Positions 1-8,293 of a stretch of DNA of 64,000 bases are shown here, in pieces. Under the pieces are notes generated by a model, which was given only the letters and a program-made list of their open reading frames with translations, did not search any database and had not been told where the DNA came from. Position 1 is the first letter of the stretch; each line of letters begins with the position of its first letter. This DNA comes from CAZWLD01 sp964634685 (GTDB lineage: Bacteria; Bacillota_I; Bacilli_A; Acholeplasmatales; JAEDCM01): assembly GCA_964634685.1 (NCBI GenBank), contig CAZWLD010000007.1:1-64000 (forward strand). The letters run 5' to 3'. The translations under genes and the position numbers were made by a program.

Positions 1-505
1 GAATAGAAGATAGAAGTTAGAATCTTATGACTTATAGTCATGAGAGGTTCAAGTGTTTAAAAACTCGCTTGGAAAAACCTATAATATGCTCAGAAAATGG
101 ATTTTCAGTATGTTTTTTCAAAATAATGGAAAAGAAATTATATAATATTTTCTCGATTACATATTATTTGGCTTTTCTTTTATAAACTTGATTAAAAATT
201 ATTACGATAAGCAATTATACACGCGTTTTGTCAAAATTCATATATAAAACATATGTGCGTATTATCAAAAATAACAGCTTATAGTACAGTATAGTATCGG
301 AAATGATATAGTTCCATTTATACATATGAAAAAAATTTACATACCTGTTTATATGACAATTTGCTTATGATTTAATTAAAAAAATCTAATTAAAATATAT
401 ATTACTTAAAAAAGTCTTTAAAAAGATAAAAAGGTTACATTTGTAACTGTTGTTAACTTTTTTTATCTTATAAAATAAAGAAAAAGACTCAAATGAGGTG
501 TTAAT
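1..505. other. AT-rich noncoding leader region
   Basis: No credible coding region is seen here. The stretch is very A+T-rich. Near 38-88 there is a nested pairing (aggtt with aacct, enclosing caagtg with cgcttg) that could be the tail of a structured RNA or gene entering from the left edge, but too little is present to name it. A GAAAAT/ATTTTC inverted repeat followed by a T run near 96-120 may be a weak terminator. The rest is featureless until the inverted repeat in front of the first gene. Confidence 0.5.
423..469 (+). promoter_or_regulatory. Inverted repeat upstream of first gene
   Basis: Arms around 423-437 (aagataaaaaggtta) and 453-469 (ttaactttttttatctt) pair over most of their length. 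A smaller palindrome, GTTAC-atttt-like loop-GTAAC at 434-448, lies inside. It ends 37 bases before the GTG start at 506. It could be a terminator for something upstream or an operator for the 506-1506 gene pair; the sequence alone does not decide. Confidence 0.35.
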
Positions 506-934
506 GTGGCTTTATTGTTCAAGCGAAAACCTAAACATCAAGTATCTGATATCATTTCAATTTCCATATCCTGTTGTCATATGGTGAGAAATTATGGGTA
601 TTCCTTTAGTCTGTATAAAAAAGATAAGTGGTATTTAAAATGTCTATGTTTTGTTAACGACCATCGGGATGAAGTTAAAATCGAGAAAATATCTATTAGT
701 GATGATGATGCAAATATGGCTTTGCAAATAATAAATGATGAAAATTTAATACTCGAAGCTGAAAGATTCAAAAAAATAAATCCGCGCTTTTTTGCTCTTG
801 ATGCGACGACATATGGATTTAATCTGGAATTTCGTGATGAAATAATAAAAACAACCACCTTTTGTCAATCTAGTCTTGAAAAACTGTTTCATGATTTAGC
901 AAAAAAATATTATAAAGGAGAAATCGAAAAATGA
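506..934 (+). CDS. Hypothetical protein, 142 residues
   Basis: I do not recognise this protein. It starts with GTG, and GAGGTG at 495-500 gives a good ribosome binding site five bases upstream. The product is soluble-looking, begins with a basic segment (LFKRKPKH), contains three cysteines in the first third and mixed alpha/beta-type composition, and has no signal peptide or membrane segment. It overlaps the next gene by four bases (ATGA), so the two are almost certainly co-transcribed and translationally coupled. Function unknown; it may work with the downstream protein. Confidence 0.7.
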   Translation: MALLFKRKPKHQVSDIISISISCCHMVRNYGYSFSLYKKDKWYLKCLCFVNDHRDEVKIEKISISDDDANMALQIINDENLILEAERFKKINPRFFALDATTYGFNLEFRDEIIKTTTFCQSSLEKLFHDLAKKYYKGEIEK

Positions 935-1506
935 GTATTTTTGACAAATTAAAAAACAATCAAACAACCCAAGCAAAACCTGCTCAAACGAACAAACAGC
1001 CTTTAAACCAAAAGGTAACCTTTACCTTTAGAGCTCTTCCTGAAAGTTTAGCTGAACTTCAAGCCTTGAATGAGGCAAGTCTTGATACGCCTTTCAAGAC
1101 AGCTGCGTTGACCGTTTTAGCCTTGTGCTGCTATGCCGCCGACAAAGAAATTGGTAAGGAAATGCTAAATTGGTTGCGAGGACCACGCCCTTTAAATGCA
1201 CAAGAAATTTCCTTCTTGAATGATCGTTTCCGTGATGGAAAAACCTATTTACCATTTACCTATTTTGTTGGGTCAACTCCCGAAAATGACTATACACCAA
1301 AGGAACCATACACGATAATTGTTGAAAGCATGGAAGTATCTGATGATGAAGAGGGATATATGAAGCTCTTTATCCCATGTGGTGGTGCCGATAGCCCTCG
1401 TCCGATTAAGCTTCGAAAACGAGGCAGTGATGGTAAATGGTTCTTGTGGGAACAGTATTTATTAGTAGGAGTTAAATTACCAATCTCTTCAGATCCTTGG
1501 GCTTAA
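931..1506 (+). CDS. Conserved hypothetical protein, possibly DUF6935-like
   Basis: A 191-residue soluble protein whose ATG overlaps the stop of the preceding gene. After a low-complexity Gln/Asn/Lys/Pro linker (about residues 8-30) comes a globular domain with the segments FRALPESLAEL, LALCCYAADKE and the C-terminal signature SDGKWFLWEQY. The pattern reminds me of the DUF6935 family, a Bacillota group of unknown function; this is from memory and unconfirmed. The FLWEQYLLVGVKLP ending, rich in aromatics, suggests a compact beta-rich C-terminus. It forms a two-gene operon with the 506-934 gene and is followed by a terminator. Confidence 0.75.
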   Translation: MSIFDKLKNNQTTQAKPAQTNKQPLNQKVTFTFRALPESLAELQALNEASLDTPFKTAALTVLALCCYAADKEIGKEMLNWLRGPRPLNAQEISFLNDRFRDGKTYLPFTYFVGSTPENDYTPKEPYTIIVESMEVSDDEEGYMKLFIPCGGADSPRPIKLRKRGSDGKWFLWEQYLLVGVKLPISSDPWA

Positions 1507-1512
1507 AAAATG

Positions 1513-1540
1513 GGCTTTCGATTTATTCGAAGCCTTTTTA
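1513..1540 (+). terminator. Intrinsic terminator after the 506-1506 pair
   Basis: GGCTTTCGA (1513-1521) pairs with TCGAAGCC (1527-1534) with one bulged T, followed by TTTTTA. Confidence 0.75.
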
Positions 1541-1607
1541 TTTGTTAAATAGTATCGTATTTTTTATGTATTTGTGGTAAAATGAAATTAGGAGATGAGG
1601 CTTAAAA

Positions 1608-1841
1608 ATGTATGATCAAGCAGATTTAACAGATTTTATTGATGCGGTTTTTGAGTACAATTTATATCCATATATTGGAACAATTATGGGCGATTTATGC
1701 TTTTCGGAGGTCCAGGTTATGGAAATAATCGATTTATTATCCTCATATGGTATAATAATGGTCGATGAACATGAATGTATCATTCCCTTAATGCCCTACG
1801 AAGAAGCTATTATTTTAGCTCAATCCATTGGGATGGAATGA
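1608..1841 (+). CDS. Small acidic hypothetical protein, 77 residues
   Basis: The ATG at 1608 follows AGGAGATGAGG at 1590-1600. The 77-residue product is strongly acidic and mostly helical in composition, with no signal peptide or membrane segment. I do not recognise a family. The spacing of hydrophobic residues (DLTDFIDAVFEYNLYPYIG, then VMEIIDLLSSYGIIMVDEHE) is compatible with a small winged-helix or helical-bundle fold, but that is a guess. Its stop lies 22 bases before the preferred start of the secreted nuclease gene. Confidence 0.6.
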   Translation: MYDQADLTDFIDAVFEYNLYPYIGTIMGDLCFSEVQVMEIIDLLSSYGIIMVDEHECIIPLMPYEEAIILAQSIGME

Positions 1842-1863
1842 TTTTTTTGAAAGAAGTGTGTTT

Positions 1864-3873
1864 ATGAGAAAAATTAAATTTTTATTTTTAGGACTGTTGT
1901 TGCTTGGAATGCTGGCAATACCTTCAATCGATGTTAATGCCATTAGTGTTGAATCCTATTATGCTAGTGTAACGGCCACAACAGGTGAAGCCTTACAAAA
2001 GCAGCTAACAAGTGTTATTAGTGCCAATACTATTGACCTTGGCTATGATGGCCTTTTTGATGCCTATGTTACTACCGACTGTAAGCCAGGGACAAATATT
2101 ATTTGGGATATGTATTCTAATTGTGAGTTTAATGTTTATAATGATCATTCAGGAAACTATTCGAAGGAGGGAGATGTTTATAATCGCGAGCATTCAATTC
2201 CTCAATCATGGTTTAATGAAAGATCACCGATGAAAAGTGATTTATTCCACGTTTATCCAACTGATGGCTATGTAAACAATCGTCGAAGCAGCTATCCTTT
2301 TGGTGAGGTTAGCTTTGCAACCTACACTTCAAAAAATGGATCAAAGGTTGGATCATCCTCTTTTTCTGGCTATAGTGGTACGGTTTTTGAGCCAATAGAT
2401 GAATATAAGGGCGATTTCGCTCGGACCTATTTTTATATGGCTACCCGTTATGCCAACCAAGTAGGAAGCTGGACGGCTGGAAATGCAACCGCGGTATTTA
2501 AAGGCTCTTATCCATATCTTACTGATTATGCTGTAAATTTGTTTACGAAATGGGCTATCGAAGATCCGGTTTCAGAAAAGGAAATCAATCGAAATAATGC
2601 GGTTTATAAGCTTCAAAACAACCGTAATCCGTATATCGATCACCCTGAATATGTTGAAGTTGTTTTCCCAAGCACTTATAATCAAAGTGGTGAGGTTGAT
2701 GATGCGAAGGTCAATAATGTCATTGCCTTGATAAACAATCTTCCTAGCACGATAACGCTCGAGGATAAATCTTTAGTCAATGCAGCTTATGTTGCTTATA
2801 TGGCATTAAATGGTCAAGAAAAGCTTTTAGTAACTAATTATTCGGTTTTAAAATCAGCCTTAGATGCTATTGAATCTTTAGAAAATAATACGGGTGGCTC
2901 AACTGGCGGTGGCACAAGTAGCGGTGGAGCTATTGATGTTGTCGATGAAATAAATTTTGCATTAAGCAATACAGGTGCCTATAAGAAAAATTATTCCTTT
3001 ACTGCCGGTGGAGTCAAATTTGTGACAAATGTAGCAGGAGTATTTGAAAGCAATGTCATTCGAGTAGGTGGAAATAGTGGTAATAAACAAATGATCCCAT
3101 CAGAATTCAAGCTTGATTCCTATGGTGGAGCAATTAAAATGGATACTGATGTTTCTAATACAAGTGGTGTTGTTTTTAATTGGTCGGAGGAAAAGGATAT
3201 TTCTAAATGGTATATCTACCTATCGACAGATAGTGGCTCAAACTGGAATGTCGTGGCTAAAGGAGACGGAGGTAGCAAGACCAAGGAATATCGCGTAGAA
3301 TTAGATCGAAATCTTGCGAAGGCTCGTTATGCTTTAGTTGTTACTCCGACAGAAACTGGCTATGCTCGTATTTATTTAAAAGGTATGAGTTTGCTTGCTG
3401 GAGGTGGTGAGGCAATTGATTTATCAAGAATGACAACGAATGCTAATCTAGCAGTTGATTATACAATGGTGGAAAATGAATTCACCTCTGTAAAAGCTAC
3501 AATTAATATCATTGGTCATTTTGGTTCTTTGATTCCTGATGCTAAATATGGAGTTATTTATGGAAATGCAAGTGATATAAGCTTAAAGGAATACACAAGT
3601 GGCACCGCTTTGCAATATGCTAATTCCATTGGAGCTAAGGTAAAGGAAGGTACACCTTCTTTAGTGGGGGCCGATTACCGACTAAAGGTTAATTTAGACG
3701 ATACAGTATTGGGTGTTGATTATTATTGTGTAATTTTTGTTGAATATGATGGTGTCTTGTATCTTGCGAATCCATCAACCTACAAGATTGAGGATATGAT
3801 TAATTACTATATTGTCGAAGGATTAATTGAGGATGATTTTGAAATGCTTGTCCTTGGACAATTACTTATTTAG
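1864..3873 (+). CDS. Secreted endonuclease I family nuclease
   Basis: An extracellular nuclease of 669 residues that should cut DNA (and possibly RNA) outside the cell. I place the start at ATG 1864 because it begins a clear signal peptide (MRKIKFLFLGLLLLGML, cut near VNA) and has GAAAGAAG just upstream; an in-frame ATG at 1828 would put a polar leader before it. The endonuclease I (EndA/NucM-type) core carries YNREHSIPQSWF, with the likely catalytic His at residue 110, and NNRRSSYPFG further on. A Gly/Ser/Thr linker near residues 340-356 separates this core from about 310 residues of C-terminal beta-rich, non-cytoplasmic sequence, perhaps binding modules. It lies 15 bases before the metalloprotease gene and may be co-transcribed. 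A role in nucleotide scavenging is inferred. Confidence 0.85.
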   Translation: MRKIKFLFLGLLLLGMLAIPSIDVNAISVESYYASVTATTGEALQKQLTSVISANTIDLGYDGLFDAYVTTDCKPGTNIIWDMYSNCEFNVYNDHSGNYSKEGDVYNREHSIPQSWFNERSPMKSDLFHVYPTDGYVNNRRSSYPFGEVSFATYTSKNGSKVGSSSFSGYSGTVFEPIDEYKGDFARTYFYMATRYANQVGSWTAGNATAVFKGSYPYLTDYAVNLFTKWAIEDPVSEKEINRNNAVYKLQNNRNPYIDHPEYVEVVFPSTYNQSGEVDDAKVNNVIALINNLPSTITLEDKSLVNAAYVAYMALNGQEKLLVTNYSVLKSALDAIESLENNTGGSTGGGTSSGGAIDVVDEINFALSNTGAYKKNYSFTAGGVKFVTNVAGVFESNVIRVGGNSGNKQMIPSEFKLDSYGGAIKMDTDVSNTSGVVFNWSEEKDISKWYIYLSTDSGSNWNVVAKGDGGSKTKEYRVELDRNLAKARYALVVTPTETGYARIYLKGMSLLAGGGEAIDLSRMTTNANLAVDYTMVENEFTSVKATINIIGHFGSLIPDAKYGVIYGNASDISLKEYTSGTALQYANSIGAKVKEGTPSLVGADYRLKVNLDDTVLGVDYYCVIFVEYDGVLYLANPSTYKIEDMINYYIVEGLIEDDFEMLVLGQLLI

Positions 3874-3888
3874 AGGAGTAAAGAAATT

Positions 3889-5388
3889 ATGAAAAAAATT
3901 TTTACAATAATACTTTTATTGTTAGTTGCTGGTCTTTCAGCTTGTAAAATTGGTGTTGCGACAACTAATCAAGATACAACTACCCATCAAAATACAACAA
4001 CTAATCAAGGTAGTACAACTAATCAAGCCACAACAACTAGTCAAGATACCACAACCGGTAGCTTTGAAACCCCAGAAATACCGGGGGTATTACCTGATTC
4101 GACTTTGAAATTTACGAAGAAAACTTTTAATAATTGCTTAATGCTTGATGGTCCCCTTACAACTAACCATTTACCTTCGGTTGGTTCACCACGTGTTTTA
4201 GTAATTCCGATTAATTTAAATGATTCAGAGGCTACTGATGAAAATATTGAAAAAATTGAAAAAACCTTTAATGGTACAAGCGCTGAAACCGGATGGGAGA
4301 GTGTCACAACCTTCTATCAAAAAAGCTCATATGGTAAATTAAATTTGAAATTTGAGATTATTAAGGAATGGTATAAGCCAAGTAAAACTTTATCATATTA
4401 TGAGAAATATGAAAGTGAATATTATTATGCTTCTGATCTAATTGTTCTTGAGGCTTTAAAGCATTATGATAGTGTTTATGATTATTCAGAATATGATTAT
4501 AATGGTGATGACCGTATTGACGCTGTTTGGTTAGTTTACAATTGCCCAGTTGATTATGAAGGCTCTTCTGAATTGCGATGGGCTTATTGTACTCAATATC
4601 CAGAGGATGAATTATTAGATAATAAATATGTTAATATGTATGGTTGGGCCGGAATTGATTTTATCAATGAAGCAGATCCTGTTTATGATAATACGAATAT
4701 TATTTATGATGCCCATACCTTTATTCATGAAACGGGTCATTTAATGGGCTTAGACGATTATTATGATTATGATGATACAATTGGTGCTGTTGGTGGTACC
4801 TATTGGGCTGATATGATGGATGCGAATATTGGCGACCATGGAGCATTTTCCAAATTATTACTTGGTTGGGTAAGCCCAACGATTGTGACGGGTACCGGCC
4901 TTGGTAATATTGATCTAAAGTCTTTTGTCAATACAGGCGAATTCTTGTTAATTAGCGATCATGAAATCACTTCGATTTATGATGAATATTTCTTAGTTGA
5001 ATTTTATACTGATGATAGCTTAAACAAAAATGACAGTCCTTTTTATGGTGAGGACGTTATTGGAATTAAGGTTGTCCATATTGACGCGAAGATTTGTTAT
5101 GACGAATATGGTGAGCCAGCCTATAATGACGATGAAGCATATTATACTGGATTCCTATATGATAATTCTGGAACTGACTATTTAATCAATCATTTATTAC
5201 GACAAGATTATTCTAGTAGTATGGAGGAATATGCGACTAGTGATTCTTTATATACGCCATCATCTAAAAAGTTTGGAATTAATATTTGGAATAATTATAA
5301 ATATCATAGTGGAAGTGCCCTTAATTTTTCAATTATTGTTAATTCTATGAGCTATGATAGTGCCAATATAACCATTGAAATTAAATAA
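3889..5388 (+). CDS. M6-like lipoprotein metalloprotease
   Basis: A 499-residue surface lipoprotein. The N-terminus is a lipoprotein signal ending in the lipobox LSAC, so Cys19 should be lipidated. A Thr/Gln-rich linker of hexapeptide repeats follows (about residues 28-57). The catalytic domain has the zinc motif HETGH (His280, Glu281, His284) continuing GLDD, then GGTYWADMMDANIGDHGAFSK, a pattern of M6 (immune inhibitor A-like) peptidases and their relatives. The protein is very rich in Asp and Tyr. It probably digests extracellular protein, complementing the nuclease just upstream. RBS GAGGAG lies at 3873-3878 and a terminator follows the stop. The domain assignment is firm; the substrate is unknown. 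Confidence 0.85.
   Translation: MKKIFTIILLLLVAGLSACKIGVATTNQDTTTHQNTTTNQGSTTNQATTTSQDTTTGSFETPEIPGVLPDSTLKFTKKTFNNCLMLDGPLTTNHLPSVGSPRVLVIPINLNDSEATDENIEKIEKTFNGTSAETGWESVTTFYQKSSYGKLNLKFEIIKEWYKPSKTLSYYEKYESEYYYASDLIVLEALKHYDSVYDYSEYDYNGDDRIDAVWLVYNCPVDYEGSSELRWAYCTQYPEDELLDNKYVNMYGWAGIDFINEADPVYDNTNIIYDAHTFIHETGHLMGLDDYYDYDDTIGAVGGTYWADMMDANIGDHGAFSKLLLGWVSPTIVTGTGLGNIDLKSFVNTGEFLLISDHEITSIYDEYFLVEFYTDDSLNKNDSPFYGEDVIGIKVVHIDAKICYDEYGEPAYNDDEAYYTGFLYDNSGTDYLINHLLRQDYSSSMEEYATSDSLYTPSSKKFGINIWNNYKYHSGSALNFSIIVNSMSYDSANITIEIK
3970..4059 (+). repeat. Five 18-bp tandem units coding a Thr/Gln linker
   Basis: Five imperfect 18-bp units begin with CAA at 3970, 3988, 4006, 4024 and 4042. Each codes for six residues of the pattern Q-x-T/S-T-T-x. 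They form the flexible surface linker between the lipid anchor and the protease domain, and copy number could vary by slippage or recombination. Confidence 0.85.
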
Positions 5389-5410
5389 TGCAGGGATTTC
5401 CTGCATTTTT
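5388..5410 (+). terminator. Intrinsic terminator after lipoprotein protease
   Basis: ATGCAGG (5388-5394) pairs with CCTGCAT (5400-5406) and is followed by a T run. Confidence 0.85.
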
Positions 5411-5439
5411 AGCTTTGATTTTTTGATAGGAGTGAAAAA

Positions 5440-5883
5440 ATGAAGGTTAATGTTGATATAATTAATGAGGGCATCGAAGAGGAGGCTTTGATTAAAGTTC
5501 ATCGGATGACGGAAGAAATAAAACAAGCAATGTCTCTTTTATCCGATTCAAAAATTAATCTTTTAGGAATTAAGGATGCTAAGAGCTATGTTATTGATCT
5601 GGCTAGTATCTATTATATTGAGACAGTTGATAATAGAACCTATATTATTACCAAAAATGATATGTTTGATTCAAAACTTAAGCTTTATGAGCTTGAGGAG
5701 ATTTTAGATAATCGCTTCCTTCGTTGTTCAAAATCGATGATATGTAATATCAAAAAAATAAAAAATGTTAAGGCGAGCCTAAACGGAAGATTTGACGCGA
5801 CTTTATTAAATGATGAAAAAATCGTAATCTCCCGAAGCTACGTTAAGGATTTAAAAAAAAGATTAGGATTGGGGGCAAAATAG
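5440..5883 (+). CDS. LytTR-family DNA-binding regulator
   Basis: A 147-residue one-piece transcription factor. The C-terminal two thirds (about residues 45-143) is a LytTR domain: YVIDLASIYYIETVDNRTYI, then LDNRFLRCSKSMICNIKKIK, then VISRSYVKDLKKRL. There is no receiver domain, so it is not a classic two-component response regulator. It is followed without a gap by a DUF3021 membrane protein; this LytTR/DUF3021 pairing is common in Bacilli, where the membrane partner is thought to modulate the LytTR protein. The ATG at 5440 has AGGAGTG upstream. A likely target is its own operon or the ABC exporter downstream (inference). Confidence 0.88.
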   Translation: MKVNVDIINEGIEEEALIKVHRMTEEIKQAMSLLSDSKINLLGIKDAKSYVIDLASIYYIETVDNRTYIITKNDMFDSKLKLYELEEILDNRFLRCSKSMICNIKKIKNVKASLNGRFDATLLNDEKIVISRSYVKDLKKRLGLGAK

Positions 5884-6303
5884 GTGAAAAATGTTATTAA
5901 GCTATTAGCGATTCAAGCCGTTACCGTAAGCTTTTGTATCGTTCTTGGTAATGCCATTATTGGCGTTATTGCTCATTTCGTAGGTCATGAGATAACATAT
6001 CCTTGGTACTTTCTGGCTTCCGTTATTTTGACAGGAATATTATCCGCACTGCCAACTCTAATTTTCTATATTAAAGGATTACCATTTATTGCGCAAATCA
6101 TCATTCACTTTGTTTTATTGTTAGGCGTTATTTCACTAGCTCAAATCATATTTGGTCTAGGCTTTGAATTATTAGATATGATTTCTCTATATTCTATTTT
6201 TATTATCACCTATGGATTGGTTTGGATTATCAGCTATCAAATAAACAAGCTTGATGAAAAAAATATTAATAGGCTCTTAGAGGAATCAAAGGATACAGAA
6301 TAA
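5884..6303 (+). CDS. DUF3021 family membrane protein
   Basis: A 139-residue integral membrane protein with four predicted transmembrane segments (around residues 5-30, 42-62, 70-92 and 100-120) and a charged C-terminal tail. It starts with GTG immediately after the TAG stop of the LytTR gene, with GGGGG about ten bases upstream, so the two are translationally coupled. Size, topology and partner match DUF3021, the usual companion of small LytTR regulators. Its role as an anti-regulator or sensor is inferred from the pairing; the sequence itself shows no ligand site. Confidence 0.8.
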   Translation: MKNVIKLLAIQAVTVSFCIVLGNAIIGVIAHFVGHEITYPWYFLASVILTGILSALPTLIFYIKGLPFIAQIIIHFVLLLGVISLAQIIFGLGFELLDMISLYSIFIITYGLVWIISYQINKLDEKNINRLLEESKDTE

Positions 6304-6322
6304 ATGCATCTTACTAGATAAA

Positions 6323-6358
6323 AAATGCAACTTAAGCTTAGTTGCATTTTCTTTTTTC
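6323..6358 (+). terminator. Intrinsic terminator between regulator and exporter
   Basis: AAATGCAACT (6323-6332) pairs with AGTTGCATTT (6340-6349) around a TAAGC loop and is followed by CTTTTTT. It separates the LytTR/DUF3021 pair from the ABC genes. Confidence 0.88.
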
Positions 6359-6395
6359 TCCTTTTTTGTATAATAATTCTCGGAAGGTGAGATTA

Positions 6396-7289
6396 ATGAA
6401 AGCTATTGAGGTTTCAAATTTAGTAAAAAATTATAAAGATACGAAGGCAGTAGATAATATTTCCTTTGATGTTAATGAGGGTGAGCTCTTTGCTTTTCTT
6501 GGGGAGAATGGAGCAGGTAAATCGACAACCATTAATATCATTTGTACAATTTTAAAAAAGACATCAGGAAAAGTTTTGGTTTTTGGACATGAATTGGACA
6601 AGGATGATAAAGAGATTCGAAACGATATTGGAATTGTTTTTCAAAATTCAGTTTTAGATAAAAAGCTTAATGTGAGTGAAAATCTTTATACGAGAGCCGC
6701 TTATTATGGTTTATCAAAAAAAGAAACCAATGAAAGAATCAAGCCCTTCATTGAGATGTTTGAGTTAGATGAAATTTGGAATAAGCGTTATGAGGAACTA
6801 TCAGGCGGGCAAAGAAGAAGAGTTGATATCGTCAGAGCCTTGATTAATCATCCGAAGATTTTGTTTTTAGATGAGCCAACAACCGGATTAGATCCAAAGT
6901 CTCGACACTTAGTTTGGAAATATATCAATAAGCTCCGTACGGAAGAAAAGCTAACAATTTTTTTGACAACCCATTATATGGAGGAGGTTGTGGATGCCGA
7001 TCGGGTGGTAATTCTTGATCATGGCCATATTATTGAGAATGATACACCAGCGAATCTTAAAACCAAATACACAACCACAAGGTTATATTGGTATACCGAA
7101 ATGAATGAAAAAAATACTTCATTAATTGGTGATTATGAATATAAATATGAGGTTGATCATTACATAGTAAAGATGAATCATTCGGAGTTACGAAGCTTTA
7201 TTTATGAGAATAAAATTGAGGATTTTGAGGTGTATAAGGGAACAATGGATGATGTTTTCTTAACATTAACAGGAAAGGAGCTAAAATAA
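6396..7289 (+). CDS. ABC exporter ATP-binding protein
   Basis: A 297-residue ATPase of the drug/natural-product exporter (DrrA/CcmA-like) type. It has the Walker A GENGAGKST, Q-loop (IVFQNS), signature LSGGQRRRVDI, Walker B LFLDEPTTGLDP and H-loop TTHYMEE. The long C-terminal region after about residue 210 is typical of this subgroup. I choose ATG 6396 because GGAAGGTGA at 6382-6390 lies directly upstream and MKAIEVSNLVKNY is a normal family N-terminus; in-frame sequence upstream overlaps the terminator. Its stop overlaps the start of the permease by one base. The substrate is unknown. Confidence 0.93.
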   Translation: MKAIEVSNLVKNYKDTKAVDNISFDVNEGELFAFLGENGAGKSTTINIICTILKKTSGKVLVFGHELDKDDKEIRNDIGIVFQNSVLDKKLNVSENLYTRAAYYGLSKKETNERIKPFIEMFELDEIWNKRYEELSGGQRRRVDIVRALINHPKILFLDEPTTGLDPKSRHLVWKYINKLRTEEKLTIFLTTHYMEEVVDADRVVILDHGHIIENDTPANLKTKYTTTRLYWYTEMNEKNTSLIGDYEYKYEVDHYIVKMNHSELRSFIYENKIEDFEVYKGTMDDVFLTLTGKELK

Positions 7290-8200
7290 TGAAAAGCTTT
7301 ATTGGACTTACAATTCGTAATATCAAGGTATATCTAAAGGATCGACAGGCCGTGTTCTTTTCCTTATTAACGCCCTTGATTGTCTTTTGTTTATATGTTT
7401 TATTTTTAAGAGGAACCTTTGTTAGTGGTTTAGAAAGCTCGTTAGGTGAAGCTATTAATTACGTATCAAGGGCCAATATCAATATGTTTGCGAATATGCT
7501 TTTATTATCGGGAGTAATTGGCTCAAGTGTCATTACGGTATCCTATTCATCATTAACAACCATCGTTTCGGATAAAGAAAATAAAATCGATTATGATATT
7601 TCAGTTACGCCTGTAAGCAGACCTTGTATCATTATTTCATATTTGACGGCAGCCTTTGTTTGTTCATTTTTGGTATCAGTTTTATTACTTTTAGGCTCCG
7701 TAATGGTTGTTAGCTTTTTAGGAGATACCTATTTAGATTTTATTGACATTATCAAGCTAATTGGACTTACGGCCTTGGGTTCGTTATCCGCAACTGCTCT
7801 TTTGATGATTATTGTCATGTTATTTAAAACCTCATCGCAAGCGGGAGCTTTTCAAGGATTATTGTGTGCTGCGGTTGGATTCATCATCGGAGCCTATATC
7901 CCAATGTCTCAGTTCAGTGCTTCCGTTCAAACGCTAGCGAATATTTTTCCAGGAAGCCATATAACGGCTATGTATCGCGATATTCTCCTTGGTGGGGTTT
8001 TAGAGCATATGGATTTGGCAATGAATGGATTAGATAATCACGTATTAATGAGTACTCTAAAGGAAGTCTTTTCAGTTAACTTGAAAATGTTTAATGAAAC
8101 AGTAAAAATTAATATAAGCTGTATCTATGTTATTGGCTTCTTTATTTTAAGTGTCGTTGCTTCATCATTAATGTATTCAAAGCTATATAAGAGAAAATAA
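7289..8200 (+). CDS. ABC-2 type exporter permease
   Basis: A 303-residue membrane protein with six predicted transmembrane segments and a large extracytoplasmic loop after the first one, as in ABC-2 permeases of the DrrB type. The short motif KDRQAVFFSLLTPLIVF at the N-terminus and FPGSHITAMYRDILLGG near residue 225 fit this family. Its ATG shares one base with the stop of the ATPase gene, so the pair makes one exporter. The neighbouring LytTR/DUF3021 genes suggest regulated export of a peptide or toxic compound, but nothing in the sequence identifies the cargo. A terminator follows. Confidence 0.9.
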   Translation: MKSFIGLTIRNIKVYLKDRQAVFFSLLTPLIVFCLYVLFLRGTFVSGLESSLGEAINYVSRANINMFANMLLLSGVIGSSVITVSYSSLTTIVSDKENKIDYDISVTPVSRPCIIISYLTAAFVCSFLVSVLLLLGSVMVVSFLGDTYLDFIDIIKLIGLTALGSLSATALLMIIVMLFKTSSQAGAFQGLLCAAVGFIIGAYIPMSQFSASVQTLANIFPGSHITAMYRDILLGGVLEHMDLAMNGLDNHVLMSTLKEVFSVNLKMFNETVKINISCIYVIGFFILSVVASSLMYSKLYKRK

Positions 8201-8202
8201 TT

Positions 8203-8230
8203 AGTCCATTAGAAAATGGGCTCTTTTTCT
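8203..8230 (+). terminator. Intrinsic terminator after ABC exporter
   Basis: AGTCCATT (8203-8210) pairs with AATGGGCT (8215-8222), including one G-T pair, followed by a T-rich run. Confidence 0.85.
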
Positions 8231-8293
8231 TTTCAAATGTCGAAAATTAATATATAATATAGTAAGAAGGTTAAAGTGAAGGAGTGGTACTTT

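Noticed and set aside
1..120. 3' end of a structured RNA such as RNase P RNA at the left edge
   Set aside because: Some pairing is visible but no diagnostic conserved core is present in the part inside the window.
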